Source: Alphaproteobacteria bacterium (GTDB taxonomy: Bacteria; Pseudomonadota; Alphaproteobacteria; ATCC43930; CGMCC-115725). Taken from it: DNA of 9,606 nt. Position numbers and translations under genes: made by a program. Location of the stretch: positions 1 through 9,606 of the forward strand of contig JAFAWI010000639.1 in the NCBI GenBank assembly GCA_019241915.1, given 5' to 3'. Positions 1-5,604 of the stretch are shown one piece after another. How positions within the stretch are numbered: the stretch's first letter is position 1; each line of letters starts with the position of its first letter. The notes under the pieces are model-generated. The model saw only the letters and a list, made by a program, of their open reading frames with translations, was not told the origin of the DNA and ran no database searches.

Positions 1-89
1 TCGATCGCGAATCCGCCGGCCACGCCGTACTCGGCGGTGGCGAGCAGAGCGATGACCGGAAGCGCAGTCCGTCGAAAGGAGCGCAACAT
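1..89 (-). CDS. Probable FadL/OMPP1-family outer-membrane protein, N-terminus only
   Basis: Only the first 29 codons lie in the window; the gene continues off the left edge. The start ATG is at 89-87. The peptide opens with basic residues (MLRSFRRT), has a short hydrophobic stretch (ALPVIALLATA), and then shows GVAGGFAI. That is a signal peptide followed by the AGGFAI-type mature N-terminus common in FadL/OMPP1/TodX hydrophobic-compound transporters, where the first residues form the plug of the beta barrel. A weak purine run (GGGGGC) lies just upstream of the ATG. The gene is divergent from the zeta-class GST at 301, with about 210 nt between the starts and no clear promoter that I can pick out. 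The family call rests on a very short segment; another secreted protein is possible. Confidence 0.5.
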   Translation of the reverse strand, partial: MLRSFRRTALPVIALLATAEYGVAGGFAI

Positions 90-231
90 TTGCCCCCGCT
101 TCACCGGCTGGCCGCAAGGAGGTCCAGCAACCGGCGAAAGTCTAACACGCTTGCCGCGTCAGGCATTCGATGGCTTTGTAAACTTGCGGTTGCGATCCAG
201 AGGCACGCTGGCGGCCGCGCCGCAGCCGGTC

Positions 232-294
232 GCAAACAGCGGCCGTCTTTGGGAGGCAAACAGCGGCCGTCTTTGGGAGAGCCGTCTTTGGGAG
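232..294 (+). repeat. Tandem 24-bp direct repeat, 2 full copies plus a 14-bp third copy, in the maiA leader
   Basis: Two identical adjacent 24-bp units occupy 232-255 and 256-279. After a single A (280), the last 14 bp of the unit (GCCGTCTTTGGGAG) recur at 281-294. Every copy ends in GGGAG, a Shine-Dalgarno-like string, and the copy at 290-294 sits 6 nt before the maiA ATG at 301. The array looks like recent slippage or duplication of the leader and would vary easily in copy number. The rest of the 90-300 interval shows no gene or RNA I can support. Confidence 0.9.
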
Positions 295-300
295 AGGGAG

Positions 301-939
301 ATGAAGCTCTACACCTATTATCGCTCGCAGGCGGCGTTTCGCGTGCGCATCGCGCTGAACCTCAAGGGAATCGCGCGCGAGGATACCTACCTGCACCTTG
401 AAAAGGGGGATCAGTTCGATCCCGCATACAAGGCGCTCAACCCGCAGATGGTGGTGCCGACCTTGGTCGACGGCGGCGCGACGCTGTTCCAATCGCTGGC
501 GATCCTTGAATATCTCGATGAGACGCACCCCGAGCCCCCGCTGCTGCCGCGCGAGCCGGCGGCGCGCGCCTGGTGCCGCGGTTTCGCGCTGATCAACATC
601 GCCGATTCGCACCCGCTGATCGTGCCGCGCATCCGGCATTATCTGCTCGACGAGATGCAGTGGAGCCAGGAGCAGCTGATGGCCTGGATCCGGCGCTGGA
701 TCGGCGCCGGGCTGGAGGCGATGGAGGCGCTGCTCGCCGCGCATGAGCAGAGCGGCCGGTTCTGTCACGGCGGCGCGCCGACGCTCGCCGATATCGGGCT
801 GGTGACGCAGGTGACCCCCGCGCGCCTGTTCGGCGGCGATCTGTCACTCTACCCGCGCGTGATGCGGGTCTACGACACGGTCATGACGATCCCGGCCTTC
901 GCCGACGCCGCGCCGGCCAGACAGCCCGACGCCGAGTAG
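301..939 (+). CDS. maiA: Zeta-class glutathione S-transferase, maleylacetoacetate isomerase family
   Basis: This 212-residue protein has the normal length for the family. In tyrosine/phenylalanine (homogentisate) or gentisate breakdown, the family performs glutathione-dependent cis-trans isomerisation of maleylacetoacetate or maleylpyruvate in the cytoplasm. The thioredoxin-like N-domain shows RVRIALNLKG (residues 14-23), the cis-proline in VVPTL (P53) and the glutathione-contacting QS pair (64-65). The helical C-domain has FCHGGAPTLADIGLV (154-168) and ends in the family-typical AAPARQPDA. The usual SSC active-site motif reads S9-Q10-A11 here, so one serine and the cysteine are replaced. I chose the start at 301 because it gives the canonical MKLYTYYRS beginning and has GGGAG 6 nt upstream; the frame stays open further upstream, but that part reads through the repeat array and looks non-coding. 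No homogentisate dioxygenase or fumarylacetoacetase is nearby, so the substrate is not fixed by context. Confidence 0.85.
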   Translation: MKLYTYYRSQAAFRVRIALNLKGIAREDTYLHLEKGDQFDPAYKALNPQMVVPTLVDGGATLFQSLAILEYLDETHPEPPLLPREPAARAWCRGFALINIADSHPLIVPRIRHYLLDEMQWSQEQLMAWIRRWIGAGLEAMEALLAAHEQSGRFCHGGAPTLADIGLVTQVTPARLFGGDLSLYPRVMRVYDTVMTIPAFADAAPARQPDAE

Positions 940-977
940 CCGTCCAGATACTCCGCTGACTTCGCTTGCCGGCCGGA

Positions 978-1892
978 TCAGGATGGCTGTCGTTCGGCCA
1001 CTGCCGCCACGGCCAACCGATCCTCGGTGCAGTCGGCAAACGGCACCGCACGCGACAGGAACCCGGCGGACAACAGTGCGCGCTGCAGCCGATTGAAGCC
1101 TTCCTCCGACGGCACCGGATCGGCGGCCCATACGCCCTGCCGCTTATAGCGGGTGAGCGCCGCGGTCAGCACGCCGCGGTCGAGGGCCGGGAAATAGCCG
1201 GCGATCGCCGCCGCCAAGTCGTCGGGCGAATGGGCCGCGACCCAGTGCTGCGTCTTGTGCATCGCGCGCACCATGCGGCGGTAAGGCTCAGGGTCGGCGG
1301 CGAGGCGCTGGCGCGTCGCGGCAAAGACCGTATAGGCGGTGCGGCCGCGCGCGCTGGCCGGCTGCCAGACATGCCGACCGTCGCGCACGGCCAGCTCGAC
1401 AAAAGGCTCGAACAACTGCGCCACATCGAGCTCGCCGCCGGCGAGGCCCGCGACATTCTGCGGCATCGTGCGCCCGAGCGTGCGTTCGAGCCGCGCCGGG
1501 TCGATCCCGGCGGCGCGCAAATCGCCTTCGAGACAGAGCCACGGGGTCGGCACCTCGCTGACGCTGGCGAAGCGCTTGCCGAGCAGGTCGGGGAGCGCGA
1601 ATTCCGGGTTCGGCGTGGCCCCGACCAGCGAGAACGGGTCCCGGCTGACCACCTCGGCAAACGCGACGATCGGCGATTGCGGATCGCGCTCGTGCGCCTT
1701 CATGATGCGGATCGGCCCCATCCACATCGCATCCGCGTCGCCGGTGACCAGCGCCGCCTCGGCCTTGCCCGGCCCGGGCGATGGCAGCAGCTCGACCTCG
1801 AGCCCCTCGGCCTCGTAGGCCCCGGTGGCGTGCGCTGCATAAAATGGCGCGTACAGCACGAAGCGGTAGTTTTCGTAGAGCCTAAGGCGCAT
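978..1892 (-). CDS. NMT1/THI5-like ABC-type substrate-binding protein without signal peptide
   Basis: The 304-residue product has the bilobal binding-protein pattern of the SsuA/NMT1/THI5 superfamily. Near the N-terminus APFYAAHATGAYEAEGLEVEL (residues 15-35) matches the usual opening, in which a short-lived strand precedes 'GxYxxEGLxVEL'. DADAMWMGPIRIM (52-64) and GGELDVAQLFEPFVE (152-166) are the ligand-loop segments. No signal peptide is present: the protein begins MRLRLYENYR, and in-frame TAG (1916-1914) and TAA codons lie just upstream of the ATG, so none can be added. Start choice is secure because AAGGAGGG precedes it. No permease or ATPase gene is in the window. The Cys-rich CCCFC motif of yeast Thi5 is absent, so I do not infer thiamine-pyrimidine synthesis. 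Possible roles are a cytoplasmic binding protein or enzyme-like relative; the ligand is unknown. Its 3' end converges on maiA with 38 nt between stops. Confidence 0.75.
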   Translation of the reverse strand: MRLRLYENYRFVLYAPFYAAHATGAYEAEGLEVELLPSPGPGKAEAALVTGDADAMWMGPIRIMKAHERDPQSPIVAFAEVVSRDPFSLVGATPNPEFALPDLLGKRFASVSEVPTPWLCLEGDLRAAGIDPARLERTLGRTMPQNVAGLAGGELDVAQLFEPFVELAVRDGRHVWQPASARGRTAYTVFAATRQRLAADPEPYRRMVRAMHKTQHWVAAHSPDDLAAAIAGYFPALDRGVLTAALTRYKRQGVWAADPVPSEEGFNRLQRALLSAGFLSRAVPFADCTEDRLAVAAVAERQPS

Positions 1893-1897
1893 GGCTT

Positions 1898-1905
1898 CCC
1901 TCCTT
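1898..1905 (-). promoter_or_regulatory. Strong Shine-Dalgarno fixing the binding-protein start
   Basis: On the minus strand AAGGAGGG lies 5 nt before the ATG at 1892. With the in-frame TAG at 1916-1914 immediately upstream, it decides the start and rules out a missed N-terminal export signal. The 58 nt between this start and the CoA-transferase ATG (1951) must hold the promoters for both divergent genes, or at least their cores. Confidence 0.8.
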
Positions 1906-1950
1906 CGGCTCGGCTATCGTTAGCACATCACGATGCCACGGAGTGACGCC

Positions 1951-3177
1951 ATGACCGCAGCCGCGCTCGCACCCAATTGTCTCGCCGGCGTAAGGGTCCT
2001 CGACCTGTCGCAATTTGAGGCCGGGCCGACCTGCACCGAGGTGCTCGCGCAGCTTGGCGCCGAGGTGGTCAAGGTCGAAAACCCGAAAGGCGGCGAACCG
2101 GGCCGCATTCTCGGCACCGGTCCGAAGCCCGGCGCCGACGCCTATTACTTCATGATCTACAACGCCAACAAGAAGTCGGTGACGGTCAACCTGAAGGCGC
2201 CGCGCGGGGTCGCGCTGGTCAAGGAGATGGCGGCCAAGGCCGATGTGTTTATCGAGAACATGACGCCCGGCACGATCGAGAAGCTGGGGCTCGGGTACGA
2301 CGTGCTGTCGGCCCTCAACCCGCGCCTCATCTACGCCCAGGTCAAAGGTTTCGGCACCGGGAGCCCGTACGAGAACAGCCTCGCCTTCGACATGATCGCG
2401 CAGGCCGCCGGCGGCAACATGGCGATCACCGGCGAGGTCGGCGGCCGCCCGGTGCGGCCAGGGCCGACACTCGGCGATACCGGCACCGGCATGCTGATGG
2501 CGATCTCGATTCTTGCCGCGCTGTTCCAACGGGTCACTACCGGCACCGGCCGGCGGCTCCAGGTGGCGATGCAGGATGCGCAGCTCAACTACACCCGCGG
2601 CGCCTTCACCAATTTCGCGCGCACGGGCAAACCGCAGGAGCGCGGGCGCGCCGGATTTGGCCCGCCGGTGCCGCCCAACGACATCTTTCCGTGCAAGCCG
2701 GGCGGCGCGAACGACTGGACCTATGTCTTCAACAGCCACAACAACCCGGAGCATTGGCGCCGGCTGGCCGGCATTTTGGGCCGCCCCGAACTGGGCGCCG
2801 ATCCGGACTACCTCGACCGCGACAAGCGGCTGGCGCGCGCCGACGAGGTCAACCAGATGGTGACCGCCTGGACCCGTCAGCACACCAAGCACGAGGCGAT
2901 GGCGATCCTTGGCAAGGCCGGCATCCCGGCCGGTGCGGTGCTCGACACCGGTGATATCCTCGCCGAAAAGAGTTTTGAGGACCGCGGCATCATCCAGACG
3001 CAGCACCACCCGAGCGGCGATCTGCGGATGCCGACCTTCCCGGTGCGCTTTGACGGCAAGCCGCCCGAGATCAAGCCGGCGCCGCTGCTCGGTCAGCACA
3101 CCGAGGAGGTGTTCGCCGCGTGGCTCGGGCTTGGCGCCGGCGATGTTGCCGGGCTGAAGGAGGACGGCGTCATCTAG
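1951..3177 (+). CDS. Class III (CaiB/BaiF, formyl-CoA transferase-like) CoA-transferase
   Basis: Class III CoA-transferases move coenzyme A between carboxylic acids in the cytoplasm through an aspartyl-CoA thioester. The 408-residue protein shows the family order: LAGVRVLDLSQFEAGP near the N-terminus, LGAEVVKVENPKGGEPGR, then FMIYNANKKSVTVNL. The central segment AFDMIAQAAGG precedes PGPTLGDTGTGM, whose aspartate (residue 176) aligns with the catalytic Asp of formyl-CoA:oxalate CoA-transferase. Later GIPAGAVLDTGDILA is the C-terminal small-domain segment. I prefer the ATG at 1951 over the in-frame ATG at 1933, because CGGAG sits 7 nt before 1951 and nothing comparable precedes 1933. The gene is divergent from the leaderless binding protein (58-nt gap). 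The specific acid cannot be read from the sequence: Frc-type oxalate, succinate-dependent or other donors are all possible, and no oxalyl-CoA decarboxylase is in view. Confidence 0.88.
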   Translation: MTAAALAPNCLAGVRVLDLSQFEAGPTCTEVLAQLGAEVVKVENPKGGEPGRILGTGPKPGADAYYFMIYNANKKSVTVNLKAPRGVALVKEMAAKADVFIENMTPGTIEKLGLGYDVLSALNPRLIYAQVKGFGTGSPYENSLAFDMIAQAAGGNMAITGEVGGRPVRPGPTLGDTGTGMLMAISILAALFQRVTTGTGRRLQVAMQDAQLNYTRGAFTNFARTGKPQERGRAGFGPPVPPNDIFPCKPGGANDWTYVFNSHNNPEHWRRLAGILGRPELGADPDYLDRDKRLARADEVNQMVTAWTRQHTKHEAMAILGKAGIPAGAVLDTGDILAEKSFEDRGIIQTQHHPSGDLRMPTFPVRFDGKPPEIKPAPLLGQHTEEVFAAWLGLGAGDVAGLKEDGVI

Positions 3178-3202
3178 CGCGCCGGCCGGCCGCCGCAGGA
3201 GC

Positions 3203-3424
3203 TCAGCCGCTCTCCGGATCGCGCTCCTCGCGCATCCGGCGCAGCAGGTCGCGGACGCTGCGGGCGGTGCGCAGCTTGCGCCCGATATCGGGTGCAAGGC
3301 GCAGATCGCCGGCGGCGTCGAGCCATCCCGCCTCGGTGTCGGGCGGCAGCTCGCGCATAACCTCGGCGAAGGCGCGAAAGATCGCCTCGACTTGGCGCGC
3401 CTCCAGCCGCCGTTCCGTTGCCAT
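3203..3424 (-). CDS. Small uncharacterised protein, 73 residues
   Basis: I do not recognise this protein. It runs MATERRLEARQVEAIF at the start, has a central ELPPDTEAGWLDAAGDLRLAPDIG turn-rich part, and ends in a highly charged arginine-rich helix-like tail (RSVRDLLRRMREERDPESG). No signal peptide, membrane segment or cysteine pair is visible; it should be cytoplasmic. Support for coding: codons are strongly G/C in the third position, in keeping with its neighbours, and GGGAG lies about 10 nt before the ATG. The same frame is open further upstream, but that part overlaps the GST leader and looks random. It lies tail-to-tail with the CoA-transferase (25 nt) and is divergent from the GST (127-nt gap), so it is probably transcribed alone. 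Confidence 0.6.
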   Translation of the reverse strand: MATERRLEARQVEAIFRAFAEVMRELPPDTEAGWLDAAGDLRLAPDIGRKLRTARSVRDLLRRMREERDPESG

Positions 3425-3472
3425 TGGTGCGGGTCTCCCGAAACCGGCGCACAGTAGCGCAATTCGGCCGCG

Positions 3473-3495
3473 GTCCAGCTGTATCCCGGCTGGAC
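3473..3495. other. 7-bp inverted repeat upstream of the YfcG-like GST
   Basis: GTCCAGC (3473-3479) and GCTGGAC (3489-3495) are perfect inverted copies separated by 9 nt, in the 127-nt divergent interval between the small gene and the GST. The centre-to-centre spacing of 16 nt (about one and a half helical turns) is compatible with either a dimeric regulator site or an RNA hairpin in the GST leader. Function is inferred only from position. Confidence 0.35.
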
Positions 3496-3551
3496 AGCCA
3501 CGCGCCCGGCGGCAATGCTGCCGGCCAGGCTGGAATAGGAGAACACCGCAA

Positions 3552-4184
3552 ATGGCCATCGAACTACACGCCTGGGGCACCCCCAACGGGCGCAAGATCT
3601 CGGTTGCGCTCGAAGAGATGGGGCTGCCCTATACGGTACATCCGGTCAATATCTCGAAGGGCGAGCAGTTCAATCCGGCTTTCCTCAAGATCAGCCCCAA
3701 CAACCGCATCCCGGCGATCGTCGACCCCGACGGCCCCGGCGGGCAGCCGATCAGCGTCTTTGAATCTGGCGCGATCCTCCTCTATCTCGGCGAGAAGACC
3801 GGCAAGTTCTGGCCCAAGGGCGATCTGCGCGCGCAGGTGCCGGTGCTCGAATGGCTGATGTGGCAGATGGGCGGGTTCGGGCCGATGCCGGGCCAGGTGC
3901 ATCATTTCCTGATGGTCAAGGACGAGAACGACCGGCGCTACGGGCTGGAGCGTTACTCGAAGGAGACGCACCGGCTCTACGGCGTCTTCGACAAGCGGCT
4001 GGGCGAGGTGAAATATGCCGCGGGCAGCGCCGTTTCGATCGCCGATTTCGCGATCCTCGGCTGGGCCTGGCGACACGAGCGGCACCAGGTCGATCTCAAC
4101 GACTATCCCAACGTCAAGCGCTGGTACGACGAGCTGATGGCCCGCCCCGCCACCAAGCGCGGCATGGAGATTTCGCTCGGTTGA
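3552..4184 (+). CDS. YfcG/Ure2p-like glutathione S-transferase (Nu-class type)
   Basis: The 210-residue protein closely follows the YfcG pattern, a glutathione-dependent disulfide-bond oxidoreductase of the cytoplasm. The N-domain has the Thr-Pro-Asn active-site motif TPNGRKI (T10, N12), the cis-proline loop SPNNRIPAIVD (49-58) and the glutathione-binding ES pair (71-72, in FESGAILLYL). The C-domain carries WQMGGFGPMPGQVHHF (104-119), typical of this subgroup, then the N-capping box SIADFA (162-167) and the ending RPATKRGM. AGGAG lies 10 nt before the ATG. It stands alone on its strand, with an inverted repeat in its leader and a REP-like hairpin 18 nt beyond the stop. Family membership is clear; whether its true role is disulfide reduction, peroxide reduction or detoxification of an electrophile is not shown by the sequence. 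Confidence 0.88.
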   Translation: MAIELHAWGTPNGRKISVALEEMGLPYTVHPVNISKGEQFNPAFLKISPNNRIPAIVDPDGPGGQPISVFESGAILLYLGEKTGKFWPKGDLRAQVPVLEWLMWQMGGFGPMPGQVHHFLMVKDENDRRYGLERYSKETHRLYGVFDKRLGEVKYAAGSAVSIADFAILGWAWRHERHQVDLNDYPNVKRWYDELMARPATKRGMEISLG

Positions 4185-4202
4185 CGCCTGGCCATCATCC
4201 CC

Positions 4203-4220
4203 TCTCCCGCTTGCGGGAGG
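4203..4220. repeat. REP-like short palindrome
   Basis: CTCCCGC (4204-4210) and GCGGGAG (4213-4219) form a 7-bp stem with a 2-nt centre, embedded in a CCCCTCTCCCGC context. This resembles the GC-rich palindromic repeats scattered between genes in many proteobacterial genomes. It lies between the GST stop and the msrA remnant. No T-run follows on either strand, so I do not call it an intrinsic terminator, although the hairpin could protect the GST transcript end. Confidence 0.45.
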
Positions 4221-4244
4221 TGTGGGCGCCGCGCCAGCGGCGGC

Positions 4245-4524
4245 CGGGAAAACGCCCGCCTTGTCGAGCGGCGCGATATAAGTCTCGGCGATGTGGGCTT
4301 GCCCGGCCATCAGCGGAAAGATCGCCGAGCGGTACCGGGTCGCGACGTCGGGCCCTTGGCGGCTCAGTGTCGTCGGGTGGCGCGCGACCGAGAACTAGAT
4401 TTGCAGGATGCGCCATAGCTGATGCGGCGCGGGGTCAAAAAATGATCCGCACCGCTCCCGCGTGCCCGGTTGACCCGGTGCTGACCGTGCGGTAGTCGGC
4501 CGTCTCTCTGGCACCCCCGCCCGA
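4245..4524 (-). pseudogene. msrA: Decayed internal fragment of peptide-methionine (S)-S-oxide reductase (msrA)
   Basis: Intact MsrA repairs oxidised methionine. Here, reading the minus strand from 4524, one frame gives DYRTVSTGSTGHAGAVRII. The expected FDP follows only after dropping one T from the T6 run at 4442-4437. Next, RISYG appears in a shifted frame, and LQI, a TAG stop (4397-4395) and FSVA follow back in the frame that continues as HPTTLSRQGPD (one Asp missing from the usual HDPTT) and RYRSAIFPL, ending at KAGVFP (4245). These blocks follow the order of MsrA. The catalytic N-terminus with GCFWG is missing, as is everything after VFP, where the usual PIVTxI is replaced by unrelated sequence. 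It therefore lacks both ends and carries at least three indels plus a stop. It begins right after the deacetylase stop, so a recombination event may have cut it there. It cannot make an active enzyme. Confidence 0.8.
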
Positions 4525-4531
4525 CGGAAGA

Positions 4532-5440
4532 TTACGCCGCATGCTCCTTGGCCCAGCGCGCCACCTCGGCGTGGGTGGCGAACCATACGCCGGGACGGGA
4601 CTGTGCCAGCCGGATCAACTCTTCGAGCAGCCAGATGCGCGAGCGGTAACTGATGACGTGCGGGTGCATGGTCAGCTGGAAGATGCCGCCATCGGCATAA
4701 GCGGACTCGAACTCGCGGCGGAAGATGTCGAGCACGTCGGCGGGCGGCGTGTAGGGGCGCAGCGCCGAGAAGCGGTTCATCATGAAATAGACCGCGTCGT
4801 CGCGTACCCATTCGACAGGCAGCTCGACGACGCTGCATGGCGCGCCGTCGAGCAGCAGCTCGTAGCAATCCTCGTCCGACATCAGCGATGAATCGTAGAG
4901 CAGTCCCATCTCCTGCTCGATCGCCAGTGTATTCCAGCTGAAGTCCCAGGACGGCGTGCGCAACCCGACCGGCCGCACGCCGCTGGTCTTTTCCAGCACC
5001 TCGGCCGAGCGCAGCATCAGGTCGCGCTCGGCTTCGTAAGGCAGCACCGAATTGAGCTCGTGGATCCAGCCGTGGATGCCGATCTCGTGCCCTTCGGCGA
5101 CGACGCGGCGCTGCTCGTCCGGGTGCAGCAGGGCGGTCACCGCGGGCACATAGAACGACGCTTTGATCTGGTACTTGTCGAGCAGCTTGAGGATGCGCGG
5201 CACGCCGACCCGCGCGCCGTATTGTCCCCAAGCGAGGCGCCCGATCGATTTGCCGCCCTCGCGAAGGTCGCTGGTCTCGTGATCGCTGTCGAACGACAGC
5301 GCCACCGCGCAGCGCGCGCCGCCCGGCCATTCCGCCGGGCGCAACGTCCGCCCCGCACGCACCCGGTCGACCAGCTTGCGCCAATGCGCCTCCGGCCATT
5401 GCCACGGTTCGAGCGGCGAGTCGGGGCGTTCGGTGGTCAT
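4532..5440 (-). CDS. NodB-type polysaccharide deacetylase (carbohydrate esterase 4 family)
   Basis: Members remove acetyl groups from sugars, or hydrolyse related amides, using a metal held by an Asp-His-His triad. In this 302-residue protein the motifs are LSFDSDHE (D51, D53), HGWIHE (H123, H127), RTPSW (R161, P163) and the late MHPH (H259, H261). The pattern FDxD rather than TFDDGP, together with the EGHEIGIHGWIHE spacing, places it nearer to the HpPgdA/PuuE-like branch than to classical NodB. No signal peptide or membrane anchor is seen, so a cytoplasmic site is likely and the substrate could be a small amide as well as a glycan. The start at 5440 has GGGAGG about 8 nt upstream. A longer in-frame version starting at 5506 would translate through the tRNA (VVSSNLTAPT is the usual tRNA read-through) and is rejected. 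The gene lies 26 nt after tRNA-Pro with no terminator between. Confidence 0.83.
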   Translation of the reverse strand: MTTERPDSPLEPWQWPEAHWRKLVDRVRAGRTLRPAEWPGGARCAVALSFDSDHETSDLREGGKSIGRLAWGQYGARVGVPRILKLLDKYQIKASFYVPAVTALLHPDEQRRVVAEGHEIGIHGWIHELNSVLPYEAERDLMLRSAEVLEKTSGVRPVGLRTPSWDFSWNTLAIEQEMGLLYDSSLMSDEDCYELLLDGAPCSVVELPVEWVRDDAVYFMMNRFSALRPYTPPADVLDIFRREFESAYADGGIFQLTMHPHVISYRSRIWLLEELIRLAQSRPGVWFATHAEVARWAKEHAA

Positions 5441-5466
5441 CGCGGAGCCTCCCGGAAAAGCAGAGA

Positions 5467-5543
5467 TGGTCGGAGCGGTGAGATTCGAACTCACGACCCT
5501 CAGCACCCCATGCTGATGCGCTACCAGGCTGCGCTACGCTCCG
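5467..5543 (-). tRNA. tRNA-Pro, anticodon GGG
   Basis: The 77-nt gene folds as a cloverleaf: acceptor stem CGGAGCG (5543-5537) pairs with CGCTCCG (5477-5471), the discriminator is A and CCA is encoded at 5469-5467. The anticodon stem TCAGC/GCTGA encloses the loop ATGGGGT, giving anticodon GGG (reads CCC, and CCU by wobble). The T arm contains GTTCGAATC. The D arm has the AGCGCAGCCTGGTAGCGC pattern of bacterial proline tRNAs. It follows merR by about 61 nt, an arrangement seen in other alphaproteobacteria. Confidence 0.97.
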
Positions 5544-5570
5544 ACCGGGGCATCTCTGGCGAGGCGGCGG

Positions 5571-5599
5571 ATCATACGTGCGCCGCCGAACCGGCGCAA
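5571..5599 (-). promoter_or_regulatory. Sigma70-type promoter for tRNA-Pro
   Basis: On the minus strand TTGCGC (5599-5594) and TATGAT (5576-5571) are separated by exactly 17 nt. The -10 matches the consensus at 5 of 6 positions and the -35 at 4 of 6. Start of transcription would fall near 5564, leaving a leader of about 21 nt before the mature tRNA 5' end. The promoter lies wholly between merR and the tRNA. Confidence 0.6.
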
Positions 5600-5604
5600 C
5601 GCGG

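Noticed and set aside
37..300. In-frame upstream extension of maiA
   Set aside because: The extension reads through the tandem repeats, lacks family similarity and has no usable ribosome-binding site; the protein family begins at the ATG at 301.
1882..3546. 554-codon open frame antisense to the CoA-transferase
   Set aside because: It mirrors a clearly coding gene in GC-rich DNA, its product shows no family pattern, and it has no plausible start signal.
4424..4455. Imperfect hairpin that might terminate the deacetylase transcript
   Set aside because: The paired segments are GC-rich with bulges, the T-run is in the loop and not after the stem, and the bases are accounted for by the msrA remnant.
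5441..5506. Longer deacetylase start within the tRNA gene
   Set aside because: The added residues (VVSSNLTAPT) come from reading the T arm and acceptor stem of tRNA-Pro; the ATG at 5440 has its own Shine-Dalgarno.
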